Assembly (NCBI RefSeq): GCF_001730685.1
Contig: NZ_MDJR01000001.1
Span: 806,001-870,000, forward strand
Reading direction: 5' to 3'
Length of the DNA stretch: 64,000 nucleotides
Source of the DNA: Caloranaerobacter ferrireducens
GTDB taxonomy: Bacteria > Bacillota > Clostridia > Tissierellales > Thermohalobacteraceae
Part shown: positions 16,970 through 26,316 of the stretch, piece after piece
How positions within the stretch are numbered: the first letter of the stretch is position 1
How the letters are laid out: every line of letters starts with the position of its first letter
Position numbers and translations under genes: made by a program
The notes under the pieces: generated by a model
Told to the model about the DNA's origin: nothing
The model's input: only the letters and a program-made list of their open reading frames with translations
Databases searched by the model: none

Positions 16970-17695
16970 CTAATTTTTTATTACATCACTTACTCTACCT
17001 ATTTTGTATCCCTTTCTTTTTAATGACTCTATAATTATTGGCAGTGCTTTGACAGTTTCTTTTTTAGGATGCATTAATACTATAGCTGAGTTATGTGACT
17101 TACTAACAACTCTTTTAATAATCTTTTCTTTAGTACTGTCATCTCTCCAATCAATCGTATCTATACTCCACATTATTATTTTATAATTCAGATCTTTAGC
17201 TGCCCTTACTGTATACTTATTATATGCTCCTGATGGAGGTGCAAAATATTCAGGCTTTACTCCAGTAATTTTGTAAATAATTTTTTCAGCTTCTAGTATT
17301 TGTTTTTTATTAGACTCGTAATTCAACTTACTATAATCTTTATGTAAATATCCATGATTGCCTATTTCATGACCACGTGAATATATTTCTCTAAGTAATT
17401 CATTGTTATCTCTTGCCCATCTCCCTGTAACAAAAAACGATATTTTTATATTATATGTATCAAAAATATTTAACATTGGCTTAATATATTCATTGCCCCA
17501 ATCTATATTACAAGCAAATGCAATGACTTTTTCATTGATATTGCCTTTATAGAAAACATCCTCATTATTAAAAGTTTCTTTGCTATTACTATACAATGTC
17601 TTAAACAATAAAATAGAAACGCCTATTATTAATAGTATTAATAGTAATATAAAGAATTTTATAATTGTTTCATATTTAATATAATAGATTTTCAT
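16970..17695 (-). CDS. Membrane-anchored NodB-type polysaccharide deacetylase-like protein
   Basis: A 241-residue protein with one N-terminal membrane helix (about 11-31) and a NodB/CE4 domain outside the cell. CE4 motif 2 is kept (HEIGNHGYLH, metal histidines), as are motif 4 (SIDTIDW) and motif 5 (IVLMHP). Motif 1, normally TFDD, reads ACNIDWG at 61-67, so the usual catalytic aspartate position is Asn63. Motif 3, normally RPPxG, reads APPSGAYN. It resembles PdaB/YlxY proteins found after pnp in Bacillus, and may act on spore or cell-wall glycans. Whether it is active is open. SD GGGGG precedes ATG 17695. Confidence 0.85.
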   Translation of the reverse strand: MKIYYIKYETIIKFFILLLILLIIGVSILLFKTLYSNSKETFNNEDVFYKGNINEKVIAFACNIDWGNEYIKPMLNIFDTYNIKISFFVTGRWARDNNELLREIYSRGHEIGNHGYLHKDYSKLNYESNKKQILEAEKIIYKITGVKPEYFAPPSGAYNKYTVRAAKDLNYKIIMWSIDTIDWRDDSTKEKIIKRVVSKSHNSAIVLMHPKKETVKALPIIIESLKRKGYKIGRVSDVIKN

Positions 17696-17754
17696 ACAAT
17701 TCCCCCTTTTTTATTACTATCTTATTCAAAAGAAAGTAATTTTATCAAAAAAGA

Positions 17755-17860
17755 ACAAAATCTTCGATTTCAATTCAACTACAATGTAGATTTTGCTGAA
17801 ATTCATTACGGAAACTATATTTAAAATTATCCACAATTTAATAAGGTATATAATAAAAAA
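17755..17860 (+). repeat. Dispersed intergenic repeat, copy B
   Basis: Same family as copies A and C. It carries CAAAATCT (17756-17763) / AGATTTTG (17788-17795), GCTGAAATTCATTACGG, ACTATATTTAAAATTATCC and ACAATTTAATAAGG. The nonamer TTATCCACA (17827-17835) is a consensus DnaA box. Like copy A it lies antisense to the genes and right beyond a terminator, here that of pnp. Confidence 0.78.
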
Positions 17861-17890
17861 AGACATAAACCATATCGTGGCTCATGTCTT
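17860..17890 (-). terminator. Rho-independent terminator of pnp
   Basis: Stem AAGACAT / ATGTCTT with a further inner CCA/TGG pairing, followed by seven T on the minus strand. It overlaps the pnp stop codon. Confidence 0.8.
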
Positions 17891-19985
17891 ATTTATCATC
17901 ATTTTCGTTAGGTAATGCATCTTTTCTTGATAAATTTATTCTTCCTTGTTTGTCAATATCAATTACCTTAACTAAAATTTCATCCCCTATAGTTAAAACA
18001 TCTTCAACTTTGTTCACTCTTTGTTTATCTATGTTCGAAATATGAACAAGTCCTTCTTTACCAGGCCAAATCTCAACAAATGCTCCAAAAGGTGCTAATC
18101 TAACTACTTTCCCTAAATATATTTCACCAACATTAACTTCTCTTACAATATCCTCTATCATTTTTATAGCTTTTTTACCTTTTTCCATATCAGTTGAAGC
18201 TACCATTACTCTTCCATCATCTTCAATGTCTATTTTAACCCCTGTTTCCTCAATAATTTTATTTATCATTTTGCCGCCTGGTCCAATAATCTCTCTAATT
18301 TTATCTGGATTAACATTTATAGTTAATATCCTAGGGGCATAAGGTGAAAGCTCTTCTCTAGGTTTAGAAATAACTTGATTCATTTTTTCAAGTATATATA
18401 ATCTACCTTGTTTAGCTCTTTCTAATGCTTCTTTTAGTATTTCTCTTCCTATACCAGGTATTTTAATGTCCATTTGTATTGCTGTAATACCATCTTCTGT
18501 ACCAGCTACTTTAAAATCCATATCTCCAAGAAAATCTTCTAATCCTTGTATATCAGTCAATATAACAACCTTTTCCTCAGATTTAATCAATCCCATAGCT
18601 ATTCCTGCAACTGGCTTCTTAATTGGAACACCCGCATCAAGTAAAGCTAAAGTACTACCACAAACACTAGCTTGTGAAGTTGAACCATTAGAACTTAAAA
18701 CTTCTGAAACTAGCCTGATTGTATATGGAAACTCATCTTCACTAGGTATTACTGGTTCTAACGCCCTTTCTGCTAAGGCTCCATGCCCGATTTCTCTTCT
18801 TCCAGGTCCTCTTAAGAATCTAGTTTCACCAACACTATATGGTGGGAAATTATAATGATGCATATATCTTTTAGATTCTTCCTCTGTTAACCCATCTAGG
18901 ATTTGTACATCTCCTGGTGCGCCTAATGTTGCTATTGTCATTACTTGTGTCTGACCTCTTGTAAATAATCCTGACCCATGAGTTCTTGGTAATAATCCAA
19001 CTTCACAACTTATCGGTCTAATTTCATCTACTTTTCTATTATCTGGTCTTATTCCTTTTTCTAGGATTAATTTTCTCACCTGTTCTTTTGTTATATTATA
19101 AATTGTTTCTTCAATATCTTTCTGATTTTCAGGATACTTTTCTAAAAAATAATTCATTGTTTCTTTACTAACTTTATCCATATTCTCAAGTCGTTCTTGC
19201 TTGTCAACTGTTTGAATTGCTTCTATCATTTTCTCTGTTGCATATTCTCTTACTTCTTTTTCTATAATCTCATCCACTTTATATAAAATTACTTCTTGCT
19301 TTTCTTTACCTACTTCAGCTACAATACTTTCAATAAACTCACATATTTTTTTTATTTCTTCATGAGCTAACATTATTGCATCAAGCATAACATCTTCAGT
19401 AACTTCTTTTGCACCTGCTTCCACCATCATTACAGCTTCTTTAGTTCCAGATACTATTAAATTCATAATTGACTTCTCTCTTTGCTCACTTGTAGGATTA
19501 ATAATAAACTCACCATCTATTAACCCTACTGAAACAGAGCCTGTTGGCCCATTAAAAGGTATATCTGAAATTGACAAAGCTACTGATGACCCTATCATAG
19601 CTACTATATCAGGAGTACAATCTTGATCAACTGATAATACAGTTGCTATAATCTGTACATCATTTCTATAACCTTTTGGAAATAATGGTCGTATTGGCCT
19701 ATCTATTAGTCTAGAAGTCAATATAGCTTTTTCACTCGGTTTACCTTCTCTTTTTATAAACCCTCCAGGTATCTTACCTACAGCATATAATCTCTCTTCA
19801 AAATCTACACTTAATGGAAAAAAGTCAATACCTTCTCTAGGCTCTTTCGACGCAACTGCAGTAACCAAAACTACTGTATCACCATAACGAACTAAACAAG
19901 CTCCATTAGCTTGCTCTGCAACTTTCCCAATAGAAATAGAAAGTTTTCTTCCCGCTAATGTATACTCGAAAACTCTTTCTTCCAT
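17889..19985 (-). CDS. pnp: Polyribonucleotide nucleotidyltransferase (PNPase)
   Basis: A phosphorolytic 3'-5' exoribonuclease in RNA turnover. The 698 residues show two RNase PH-like domains: the first with [15 protein letters not shown], the second with [16 protein letters not shown] and [13 protein letters not shown]. An alpha-helical linker lies between them. A KH domain ([12 protein letters not shown]) and an S1 domain ([20 protein letters not shown]) end the protein. SD AAGGAGG precedes ATG 19985. It is the last gene of the rimP-to-pnp cluster, separated from rpsO by a terminator. Only a TATAAT with a poor -35 is seen in the gap. It works with RNase Y, encoded near 4 kb. Confidence 0.97.
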   Translation of the reverse strand: MEERVFEYTLAGRKLSISIGKVAEQANGACLVRYGDTVVLVTAVASKEPREGIDFFPLSVDFEERLYAVGKIPGGFIKREGKPSEKAILTSRLIDRPIRPLFPKGYRNDVQIIATVLSVDQDCTPDIVAMIGSSVALSISDIPFNGPTGSVSVGLIDGEFIINPTSEQREKSIMNLIVSGTKEAVMMVEAGAKEVTEDVMLDAIMLAHEEIKKICEFIESIVAEVGKEKQEVILYKVDEIIEKEVREYATEKMIEAIQTVDKQERLENMDKVSKETMNYFLEKYPENQKDIEETIYNITKEQVRKLILEKGIRPDNRKVDEIRPISCEVGLLPRTHGSGLFTRGQTQVMTIATLGAPGDVQILDGLTEEESKRYMHHYNFPPYSVGETRFLRGPGRREIGHGALAERALEPVIPSEDEFPYTIRLVSEVLSSNGSTSQASVCGSTLALLDAGVPIKKPVAGIAMGLIKSEEKVVILTDIQGLEDFLGDMDFKVAGTEDGITAIQMDIKIPGIGREILKEALERAKQGRLYILEKMNQVISKPREELSPYAPRILTINVNPDKIREIIGPGGKMINKIIEETGVKIDIEDDGRVMVASTDMEKGKKAIKMIEDIVREVNVGEIYLGKVVRLAPFGAFVEIWPGKEGLVHISNIDKQRVNKVEDVLTIGDEILVKVIDIDKQGRINLSRKDALPNENDDK

Positions 19986-20074
19986 ATTCTACCTCCTTTT
20001 CTGTTTAATTTCTTGACATCTTTATATTATATCCTTAATTACAAAAATAATCCAGAACAAATGATAAAATAATA

Positions 20075-20092
20075 GAGCGGGCCCCCCCGCTC
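20075..20092 (-). terminator. Rho-independent terminator of rpsO
   Basis: 7-bp stem GAGCGGG / CCCGCTC with a four-base loop, followed on the minus strand by TATTATTTTAT. By far the most GC-rich hairpin in the window. Confidence 0.82.
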
Positions 20093-20097
20093 ATAAA

Positions 20098-20367
20098 TTA
20101 TTTTCTTAAACCTAATCTCTCTATCAAGTTTCGATATCTCTCAATATCATTCTTTTGTAAATAATTTAATAATCCCCTTCTCTTACCAACCATTTTAAGT
20201 AATCCTCTTCTTGAATGGTAATCCTTCTTATGGATTTTTAAATGCTCATTTAACTTATTAATTTGATAAGTTAAAATAGCAATTTGAACTTCTGGGGATC
20301 CAGTATCAGTATCGTGTAATTTGTACTCTTCAATTATTCTAGTTTTTTCTTCTTTACTTAAAGCCAT
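20098..20367 (-). CDS. rpsO: 30S ribosomal protein S15
   Basis: Binds the central domain of 16S rRNA early in 30S assembly. The 89 residues include the family signature [19 protein letters not shown] and [28 protein letters not shown] precedes ATG 20367. It has its own promoter at 20455-20483 and a roughly 80-base leader with a stem (20400-20434) that is a candidate for S15 autoregulation, as known for other bacteria. Confidence 0.98.
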   Translation of the reverse strand: MALSKEEKTRIIEEYKLHDTDTGSPEVQIAILTYQINKLNEHLKIHKKDYHSRRGLLKMVGKRRGLLNYLQKNDIERYRNLIERLGLRK

Positions 20368-20399
20368 AAAAACACCTCCAATTATTTTTTACACCTTTA

Positions 20400-20434
20400 G
20401 CCAAGATTAACGCCGGAGATACGTTATTCTTAGC
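20400..20434 (-). promoter_or_regulatory. Structured rpsO leader (candidate S15 binding site)
   Basis: On the minus strand GCTAAGAATAACG pairs with CGTTAATCTTGGC (12 of 13 positions counting one G-U) around a nine-base loop. It lies between the rpsO promoter and its SD, the usual position of S15 autoregulatory RNAs. The identity as an S15 site is inferred from position. Confidence 0.5.
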
Positions 20435-20454
20435 AAAAGGATCCTAACATTGGT

Positions 20455-20483
20455 AGTTTAACATAAAACTTTGATTTTGTAAA
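20455..20483 (-). promoter_or_regulatory. Promoter of rpsO
   Basis: Minus strand TTTACA (20483-20478), exactly 17 bases, TAAACT (20460-20455). It lies just past the ribF coding end, with the -35 four bases from the stop. Confidence 0.6.
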
Positions 20484-20486
20484 TAT

Positions 20487-21401
20487 CTAATTAATGTTTT
20501 CTAAAATCTTTATGTCTAATTTTACCTGCTCTACAAGTTTACTTATGTCATCAAATTTTTTTTCTTCTCTTATAAAATCTATAAATTCAATTAAAATCGT
20601 TTTACCATATATATTTTGGCTATAATCTAATATATGTGTTTCTATATTTAATTTTTCCCCACTAAAAGTTGGATTAAATCCAATATTGGTTATACTTGAA
20701 AATTTATTACCGTCAATTATTGTATTAGTCTTATAAACACCTACTTTTGGAATAACAATGTTTGAATCAAATAAAATATTAGCTGTTGGAATTCCTAATT
20801 TTCTACCAATACCACGACCTTTTATTACTTTACCTTCTATCGAATATTTTCTTCCTAATAACTTATTAGCTAAATTTAATTTTCCACTTCTAATAAGCTC
20901 TCTAATTTGAGTGCTACTAACAAGTATATTATCTTTTGTTATTGGAGGAACAACAATAACATCAAAGTTATATTTAGTCCCTATTTCTTTCAAATATTGC
21001 ACATCACCTTTAGCTAAGTAACCAAATCTAAAATTAAAACCAACAACTACTTTTCTTACATTTAATATATCTACTAATACCTTTTCAACAAATTCTAATG
21101 GAGTAAACTGCATTAATGTTTCTGTAAATTGAACCATATATAAAAGCTCAACCCCTAATTCTTTAAAAAGAGCTATTTTTCTATTTTTGCTAATTAATAT
21201 TTTAGGTGTATTCCTACCTTTTATTGTACTAGTAGTATGATTATCAAAAGTAAACACGGTACTAACTAACTTTTCTTTTTTAGCAATATCAACTATTTGC
21301 TTAATTAAAGTCTGATGTCCTATATGTAATCCATCAAAATTGCCTAATGCAACAACAGTTGGCTTTAACGATTTACTTATAAGTTTTTTCACAATTTCCA
21401 T
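20487..21401 (-). CDS. ribF: Bifunctional riboflavin kinase / FAD synthetase
   Basis: Converts riboflavin to FMN and then to FAD. The N-terminal nucleotidyltransferase half has ALGNFDGLHIGHQTLI, VFTFDNHT and the SSTQIREL motif. The C-terminal kinase half has GKVIKGRGIGRKLGIPTAN and TNIGFNPTF. Length 304 is normal. SD AAGGTGAT precedes ATG 21401, 13 bases after the truB stop. Position between truB and rpsO is conserved in Firmicutes. Confidence 0.96.
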   Translation of the reverse strand: MEIVKKLISKSLKPTVVALGNFDGLHIGHQTLIKQIVDIAKKEKLVSTVFTFDNHTTSTIKGRNTPKILISKNRKIALFKELGVELLYMVQFTETLMQFTPLEFVEKVLVDILNVRKVVVGFNFRFGYLAKGDVQYLKEIGTKYNFDVIVVPPITKDNILVSSTQIRELIRSGKLNLANKLLGRKYSIEGKVIKGRGIGRKLGIPTANILFDSNIVIPKVGVYKTNTIIDGNKFSSITNIGFNPTFSGEKLNIETHILDYSQNIYGKTILIEFIDFIREEKKFDDISKLVEQVKLDIKILENIN

Positions 21402-21413
21402 AAAAAATCACCT

Positions 21414-22316
21414 TTATATTAGAACCTTCTCCATCTTAATATATTTTTTACCCTTATCAATTATAACTTTTCCTACTCCGATAAACTCACTATTACAGTA
21501 AACTCTTACTAAATCAAAACGTTTATATCTGCAATTATCCAATTTTGTTTTATTTATAGATATACTACCACCATTTACTAAACTCTTATAATATTTACCT
21601 TCAAAATTAATCGATTCAAACTTTTCTAACGCATAATCAATTGGTTTAATAATAGTACTAACATCACCATAATGCGACAATTCCTCTATTTCCTCTATTG
21701 TAAAAGAATCATAAATATTAAAATTACCTACTCTTGTTCTCAACAAAAAAGACATAAAACCATACGTATTTAGACACTCTCCTATATCGTTACATAACGT
21801 TCTTATATACGTACCTTTAGAACACCTAACATCAAATAAAATTTTTTTGCAATTTTTTATATTAACTATTTTTATATCATGTATAATAACCTTTCTTGGT
21901 TTTCTTGATATTTCGATACCACTGCGTGCTAATTCATATAATTTCTTTCCTTTGTATTTTACTGCTGAAAACATAGGAGGTATCTGTTCAATTTCTCCAA
22001 TAAATTTATTAAACGCTTTTATTATATCTGCTTCAGTTACTTCACTACTCGAGCTACAAATAATATTTCCATATTTGTCTTGAGTATCTGTTTTATAACC
22101 TAAAGTTACTTCTGCTCTGTATTCTTTAGTTTTATCAACTAAATACTCTGAAATTCTAGTAGCTTTTCCCAAACATACAGGTAGGACACCTGCCGCATTT
22201 GGGTCAAGCGTACCAGTATGCCCTACCTTTTTTATCTTTAATGTTTTTCTAATAAAGTTTACTACATCATGAGAAGACATACCTGTAGGTTTTAATACAT
22301 TAATCAAACCGTTCAT
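21414..22316 (-). CDS. truB: tRNA pseudouridine-55 synthase
   Basis: Makes pseudouridine 55 in the T-loop of tRNAs. The 300-residue protein carries the TruB catalytic segment GHTGTLDPNAAGVLPVCLG with catalytic Asp38, then the KTKEYRAEVTLG, PPMFSAVKYKGKKLYELAR and CSKGTYIRTLCNDIG motifs. A C-terminal PUA-like part ends the protein. SD AAGGTGAT precedes ATG 22316, which directly follows the nrnA stop, consistent with coupling. Confidence 0.96.
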   Translation of the reverse strand: MNGLINVLKPTGMSSHDVVNFIRKTLKIKKVGHTGTLDPNAAGVLPVCLGKATRISEYLVDKTKEYRAEVTLGYKTDTQDKYGNIICSSSSEVTEADIIKAFNKFIGEIEQIPPMFSAVKYKGKKLYELARSGIEISRKPRKVIIHDIKIVNIKNCKKILFDVRCSKGTYIRTLCNDIGECLNTYGFMSFLLRTRVGNFNIYDSFTIEEIEELSHYGDVSTIIKPIDYALEKFESINFEGKYYKSLVNGGSISINKTKLDNCRYKRFDLVRVYCNSEFIGVGKVIIDKGKKYIKMEKVLI

Positions 22317-22320
22317 CTTA

Positions 22321-23295
22321 TCACCTTAAATAAAATCCTATTTCTCTAACTATAAGTTCTTTTGCTTTAGTTATATCTTTATAAATTGTACATCCAGAGG
22401 CTCTAATATGGCCTCCCCCTTGAAATACATTAGCTACCTTAGCAACATCAACATATGTCTTCGATCTTAACCCTATCTTAATTTCATCTTTTTCAATCTC
22501 TTTTAAGATACATGCAACTTCTACAGTTTCTATATCTCTTATATATTCTACTATACCATCAATATCATTAAATTCTGCATTATTTCTCTTTAGCATTTGC
22601 TGGGTTACTTGTACAACAGCTAGTCTGTCGTTATAATATAGCTCTAAAGTATTTAAAGCTTCAATAAACAATTTTGTACTAGCTAATGTTTTATTCTGGA
22701 AAACCTCAAATGTTATCTTTTTTAAATCTATCTGTTTTTCTAAAAGCTTAGAAACAATGTAATGTGTTTCTGAATGCGTATTATCATATCTAAAACTTCC
22801 TGTATCAGTTGCAATCGCTACATATAAACATGTAGCTATTTCTTTATCAATATTTATATCTAAACAATCCAGTATATTATAGACTAACTCTCCTGTTGCA
22901 GCTGCCTTATGATTAATAATATTTATATCTCCATAACTTGTGTTGCTTATATGATGATCAATATTCACTATATATTTAGCTTTATCTGTAATATGTTTAA
23001 ATGTACCTAATCTATCTAAGTCACTGCAATCCAATATAATTAACAAGTCAAATTTTTTATTTTCTTCATAGCTTTTTAATTTGTTAATTTTAGGTAAAAA
23101 CCTGTATTTATAGGGTATATCATCAATTTTAATCATAGTTACTTTTTTGTTTGTACTTTCTAAAGCTAAACCCAATCCCAATAAAGAGCCTATACTATCA
23201 CCATCTGGGTGTATATGTGATACCAAACAAATGTATTCTGCTTCATCTAATTTCTGTTTTAATTTTTTAATTTCATCATTTATCTTCATTCTCAT
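22321..23295 (-). CDS. nrnA: DHH/DHHA1 phosphoesterase (NrnA-type nanoRNase/pAp phosphatase)
   Basis: A DHH-family enzyme of 324 residues. Relatives degrade short oligoribonucleotides and dephosphorylate pAp. Motifs are [11 protein letters not shown] near the N-terminus, [16 protein letters not shown] and the C-terminal DHHA1 glycine motif [11 protein letters not shown]. The frame begins ATG AGA ATG inside the end of rbfA, a 20-base overlap; the SD AAGGAGG is about 18 bases upstream, so the exact start is uncertain. The rbfA-nrnA-truB order is typical for Firmicutes. Confidence 0.92.
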   Translation of the reverse strand: MRMKINDEIKKLKQKLDEAEYICLVSHIHPDGDSIGSLLGLGLALESTNKKVTMIKIDDIPYKYRFLPKINKLKSYEENKKFDLLIILDCSDLDRLGTFKHITDKAKYIVNIDHHISNTSYGDINIINHKAAATGELVYNILDCLDINIDKEIATCLYVAIATDTGSFRYDNTHSETHYIVSKLLEKQIDLKKITFEVFQNKTLASTKLFIEALNTLELYYNDRLAVVQVTQQMLKRNNAEFNDIDGIVEYIRDIETVEVACILKEIEKDEIKIGLRSKTYVDVAKVANVFQGGGHIRASGCTIYKDITKAKELIVREIGFYLR

Positions 23296-23662
23296 CTATT
23301 TTAGTTTTACTTTCCTCCTTTTGTTTTATCTTATTTAACAATTGAGATATATAAACACCTCTTTCAATTGATTTATCCAAATAAAAAACTGGCTCTGGTG
23401 TATATCTAATTTTCAACTTATTCCCTATCTCTTTTCTTATAAAACTAGTTGCATTCTTTAATCCAGTTAAAGTTGCTTCTCTCTCATCCTCATTTCCTAA
23501 AATACTTACGTAGATTTTAGCATATCTTAAATCTTTAGTAACTTCTACTTCTGTTATACTTGTCATCATTGAAATCCTAGGATCTTTAAGCCCTTCTCTT
23601 AATAAATCACTAACTATTTTCTTTATTTCTTCTGATATTCTCTTAAGCCTTTTTGTGCTCAT
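23276..23662 (-). CDS. rbfA: Ribosome-binding factor A
   Basis: A cold-shock KH-fold protein that helps late maturation of the 30S subunit, near the 5' end of 16S rRNA. The 128 residues include [20 protein letters not shown], the [16 protein letters not shown] segment, and [18 protein letters not shown] with the family's PEL/PxP-type turn. A lysine and glutamate rich tail follows. SD AAGGAAGGTGA precedes ATG 23662. It lies 18 bases after infB and overlaps nrnA. Confidence 0.95.
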   Translation of the reverse strand: MSTKRLKRISEEIKKIVSDLLREGLKDPRISMMTSITEVEVTKDLRYAKIYVSILGNEDEREATLTGLKNATSFIRKEIGNKLKIRYTPEPVFYLDKSIERGVYISQLLNKIKQKEESKTKIDENEDK

Positions 23663-23680
23663 GAAGTCACCTTCCTTTAT

Positions 23681-25711
23681 TTATCTTTTAACTTCTTCTA
23701 AGGTGTATGCTTCAATAACATCTCCTTCTTTAATGTCATTGTAATTTTCAATTCCTAAACCGCCCTCATATCCCGTTAATATTTCTCTAACGTCATCTTT
23801 AAATCTCTTTAGTGATGAAATAGTTCCTTCATGAATAACAATATTATCTCTTAACAATCTTATTTTTGAATTTCTTGTAATTTTACCTTGTTGTACATAG
23901 ATTCCAGCAACAACTCCTACATTAGGTATTTTGAATGTCGCCCTTACTTGTGCTCGACCAAGTATAACTTCTTTATATTCTGGCTCAAGCATACCTTTTA
24001 TTGCTGCTTCGATATCTTCAATCGCATTATATATTATTCTATATGTTCTTACATCTACTTTCTCTCTTTTAGCCAGATCCATAGCTGGAGTCGTTGGTCT
24101 CACGTTAAACCCTACAATTATTGCATTTGAAGCAGAAGCCAGCATTATATCGCTTTCAGTTATTGCACCTACACCACTATGGATTGTTTTCACCTTAACT
24201 TCTTCAGTACTTAATTTTTCCAAAGCCTGTTTTACAGCTTCAATAGACCCTTTAACATCTGCTTTAATAATAATATTTAAATCTTTTACTTCACCTTTTT
24301 TTATTTGCTCAAACAAAGCATCTAACGAAATTTTTTGAGTTGCTTTAAGTTGTTCAGTTCTCAATTTTTCTTTTCTATTTTCTGCAATTTCTCTTGCTTT
24401 TTTGTCATTTTCAACTACATATAAGTGCTCTCCTGCATCAGGTACTTCAGATAAACCTAATATTTCAACTGGCATTGACGGACTAGCTTTTTTTATTCTT
24501 CTACCTTTATCATCAATCATAGCTCTTATTCTACCATGTGCAATCCCTGCAACCACCGCATCTCCAACATTTAAAGTTCCTTTTTGAACAATTACAGTTG
24601 CTACAGGACCCCTGCCTTTATCTAATTTAGCTTCTATTATTGTTCCCATAGCTTTTCTATTAGGATTAGCCTTTAACTCTTGCATTTCTGCTACTAATAA
24701 TATCATCTCTAATAATTCATCAATACCTTGCTTTTTAAGGGCTGAAACAGGAACAAAAATTGTATCTCCACCCCATTCTTCTGGAAGTAGCCCATATTCT
24801 GCCAACTCTTGTTTTACACGCTCAGGATTTGCTTCATATTTATCTATCTTATTAATAGCAACTATTATTGGTACATTAGCTGCTTTAGCGTGATTTATCG
24901 CTTCCACAGTCTGTGGCATAACTCCATCATCAGCAGCTACTACTAAAACTGCAATATCTGTAACTTGTGCTCCACGAGCTCTCATTGAAGTAAAAGCCTC
25001 ATGCCCAGGTGTATCTAAGAAAACTATTTTCTTATCATTAATTGTTATAGTGGAAGCTCCTATATGTTGTGTAATTCCACCGGCTTCTTTTGCAGTGATA
25101 TTTGTCTTTCTAATTGCATCTAATAATGAAGTTTTTCCATGGTCTACGTGTCCCATAACAGTAACTATTGGTGGTCTAGGTTGAAGGGTTTCTGGATCAT
25201 CTTCAAAATCTAATAAATCTTCCTCTGACTTATTGTCTTCTTCAGTTTGAATTGATTTAACTTCATATCCGTATTCTGCGGCAACAATACTAGCTGTATC
25301 GAAATCTATCTCTTGATTAATTGCTGCCATAACTCCAAGAGTAATCAGCTGACTAATCAATTGTGTAGGATTAACTTTTATTTTATCAGCTAAATCCTTT
25401 ACTGTAATTTTTTCTCCTATATTAATAACGTTTTTTTCTGATTTTTCTTTTATATTCTTATTATCTTCATTTTTTTCTTTTTGCATATTTTTCTTCTTAT
25501 CCTTTACATCACTATTTTTATTACTATTCTCCTTTTTATCTTTTGATTCTTTTTCTTCGTTAACAAGTTCAGTTAATAAATCAACCACTTCGTCTTCTAA
25601 TGTATTCATATGGCTTTCTATATTAACATCTAATTCATGTAGTTTCATCATCAACTCTTTACTAGACATTCCTAATTTTTTAGCAAGTTGATAAACTCTA
25701 ATTTTAGTCAT
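23681..25711 (-). CDS. infB: Translation initiation factor IF-2
   Basis: The GTPase that brings fMet-tRNA to the 30S subunit and joins the subunits. The protein starts with an IF2-N helix-turn-helix module ([20 protein letters not shown]), has a lysine/glutamate rich linker, then a second IF2-N module. The G domain carries [20 protein letters not shown] and NKID. Domains II-IV complete it. About 676 residues, short for the family because the linker is short, as in many Firmicutes. I start at ATG 25711, since the in-frame GTG at 25720 belongs to the SD GGGGGTG. Confidence 0.97.
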   Translation of the reverse strand: MTKIRVYQLAKKLGMSSKELMMKLHELDVNIESHMNTLEDEVVDLLTELVNEEKESKDKKENSNKNSDVKDKKKNMQKEKNEDNKNIKEKSEKNVINIGEKITVKDLADKIKVNPTQLISQLITLGVMAAINQEIDFDTASIVAAEYGYEVKSIQTEEDNKSEEDLLDFEDDPETLQPRPPIVTVMGHVDHGKTSLLDAIRKTNITAKEAGGITQHIGASTITINDKKIVFLDTPGHEAFTSMRARGAQVTDIAVLVVAADDGVMPQTVEAINHAKAANVPIIVAINKIDKYEANPERVKQELAEYGLLPEEWGGDTIFVPVSALKKQGIDELLEMILLVAEMQELKANPNRKAMGTIIEAKLDKGRGPVATVIVQKGTLNVGDAVVAGIAHGRIRAMIDDKGRRIKKASPSMPVEILGLSEVPDAGEHLYVVENDKKAREIAENRKEKLRTEQLKATQKISLDALFEQIKKGEVKDLNIIIKADVKGSIEAVKQALEKLSTEEVKVKTIHSGVGAITESDIMLASASNAIIVGFNVRPTTPAMDLAKREKVDVRTYRIIYNAIEDIEAAIKGMLEPEYKEVILGRAQVRATFKIPNVGVVAGIYVQQGKITRNSKIRLLRDNIVIHEGTISSLKRFKDDVREILTGYEGGLGIENYNDIKEGDVIEAYTLEEVKR

Positions 25712-25749
25712 ATAAATCACCCCCTGTAATATTTAAAGGTGGCAGGAAA

Positions 25750-26043
25750 TCACAGTAATTTAACTATTGCTTTTGAAAAATTGTCATCACATATTGCTAT
25801 TGTAGATATTAATCCTTTTCCTATACTACTCCCTAAAGCATCTTTATCTCCATAAATAATTTGTTTAATCCCATATCTCTTAGTGAGTTTAATAAATTTA
25901 TTTTTTGTATTTTCTGATGCATCATTCGCTATTATTAGCAATCTACATTTTCTCTTTTTAATTGCGATTTCACAGCCCATTTCTCCAAATTTTAAATGTC
26001 CTGCTTTCATACATAATCCTAATAATGAATAAAACTTATTCAT
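25750..26043 (-). CDS. ylxQ: L7Ae/L30e-family ribosome-associated RNA-binding protein YlxQ
   Basis: A 97-residue member of the L7Ae/L30e/S12e fold, which binds kink-turn RNA. It has the family start FYSLLGLCMKAGHLKFGE and the segment RLLIIANDASENTKNKF. YlxQ is always found between ylxR and infB in the nusA operon. Its exact role is not established. The start overlaps the end of ylxR by eight bases, so translation is likely coupled. Confidence 0.9.
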   Translation of the reverse strand: MNKFYSLLGLCMKAGHLKFGEMGCEIAIKKRKCRLLIIANDASENTKNKFIKLTKRYGIKQIIYGDKDALGSSIGKGLISTIAICDDNFSKAIVKLL

Positions 26044-26308
26044 TCTTAGTTAACTCCTCTTTTAATTTTATGTAGATTTCTTGAGGAATATCGATTTCCA
26101 AAGCTTTATTTAACTTTTTACCTTTTACAGCTTTCTCTAAACAATCTATATTTTTACATATATAGGCGCCTCTCCCATTAGCCTTTCCTGTTAAATCTAT
26201 ACTAACAATACCTTCTTTGTTTTTTACAATCCTAACCAGTTCTTTTTTGGGTTTCTGTTCATTACATCCAACACATTTTCTAAGTGGTACTTTTCTTTTT
26301 TTCATCAT
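26036..26308 (-). CDS. ylxR: YlxR family nucleic-acid-binding protein (RNase P modulator-like)
   Basis: A 90-residue basic protein with the YlxR hallmark LRKCVGCNEQKPKKELVRIV near the N-terminus and GRGAYICKNIDCLEKA in the middle. Members bind nucleic acid; published work on homologues points to transcription control and RNase P modulation, which I cannot test here. GGGGTGG precedes ATG 26308, and a second ATG follows at once. It lies eight bases after nusA. Confidence 0.93.
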   Translation of the reverse strand: MMKKRKVPLRKCVGCNEQKPKKELVRIVKNKEGIVSIDLTGKANGRGAYICKNIDCLEKAVKGKKLNKALEIDIPQEIYIKLKEELTKNE

Positions 26309-26316
26309 ACCACCCC

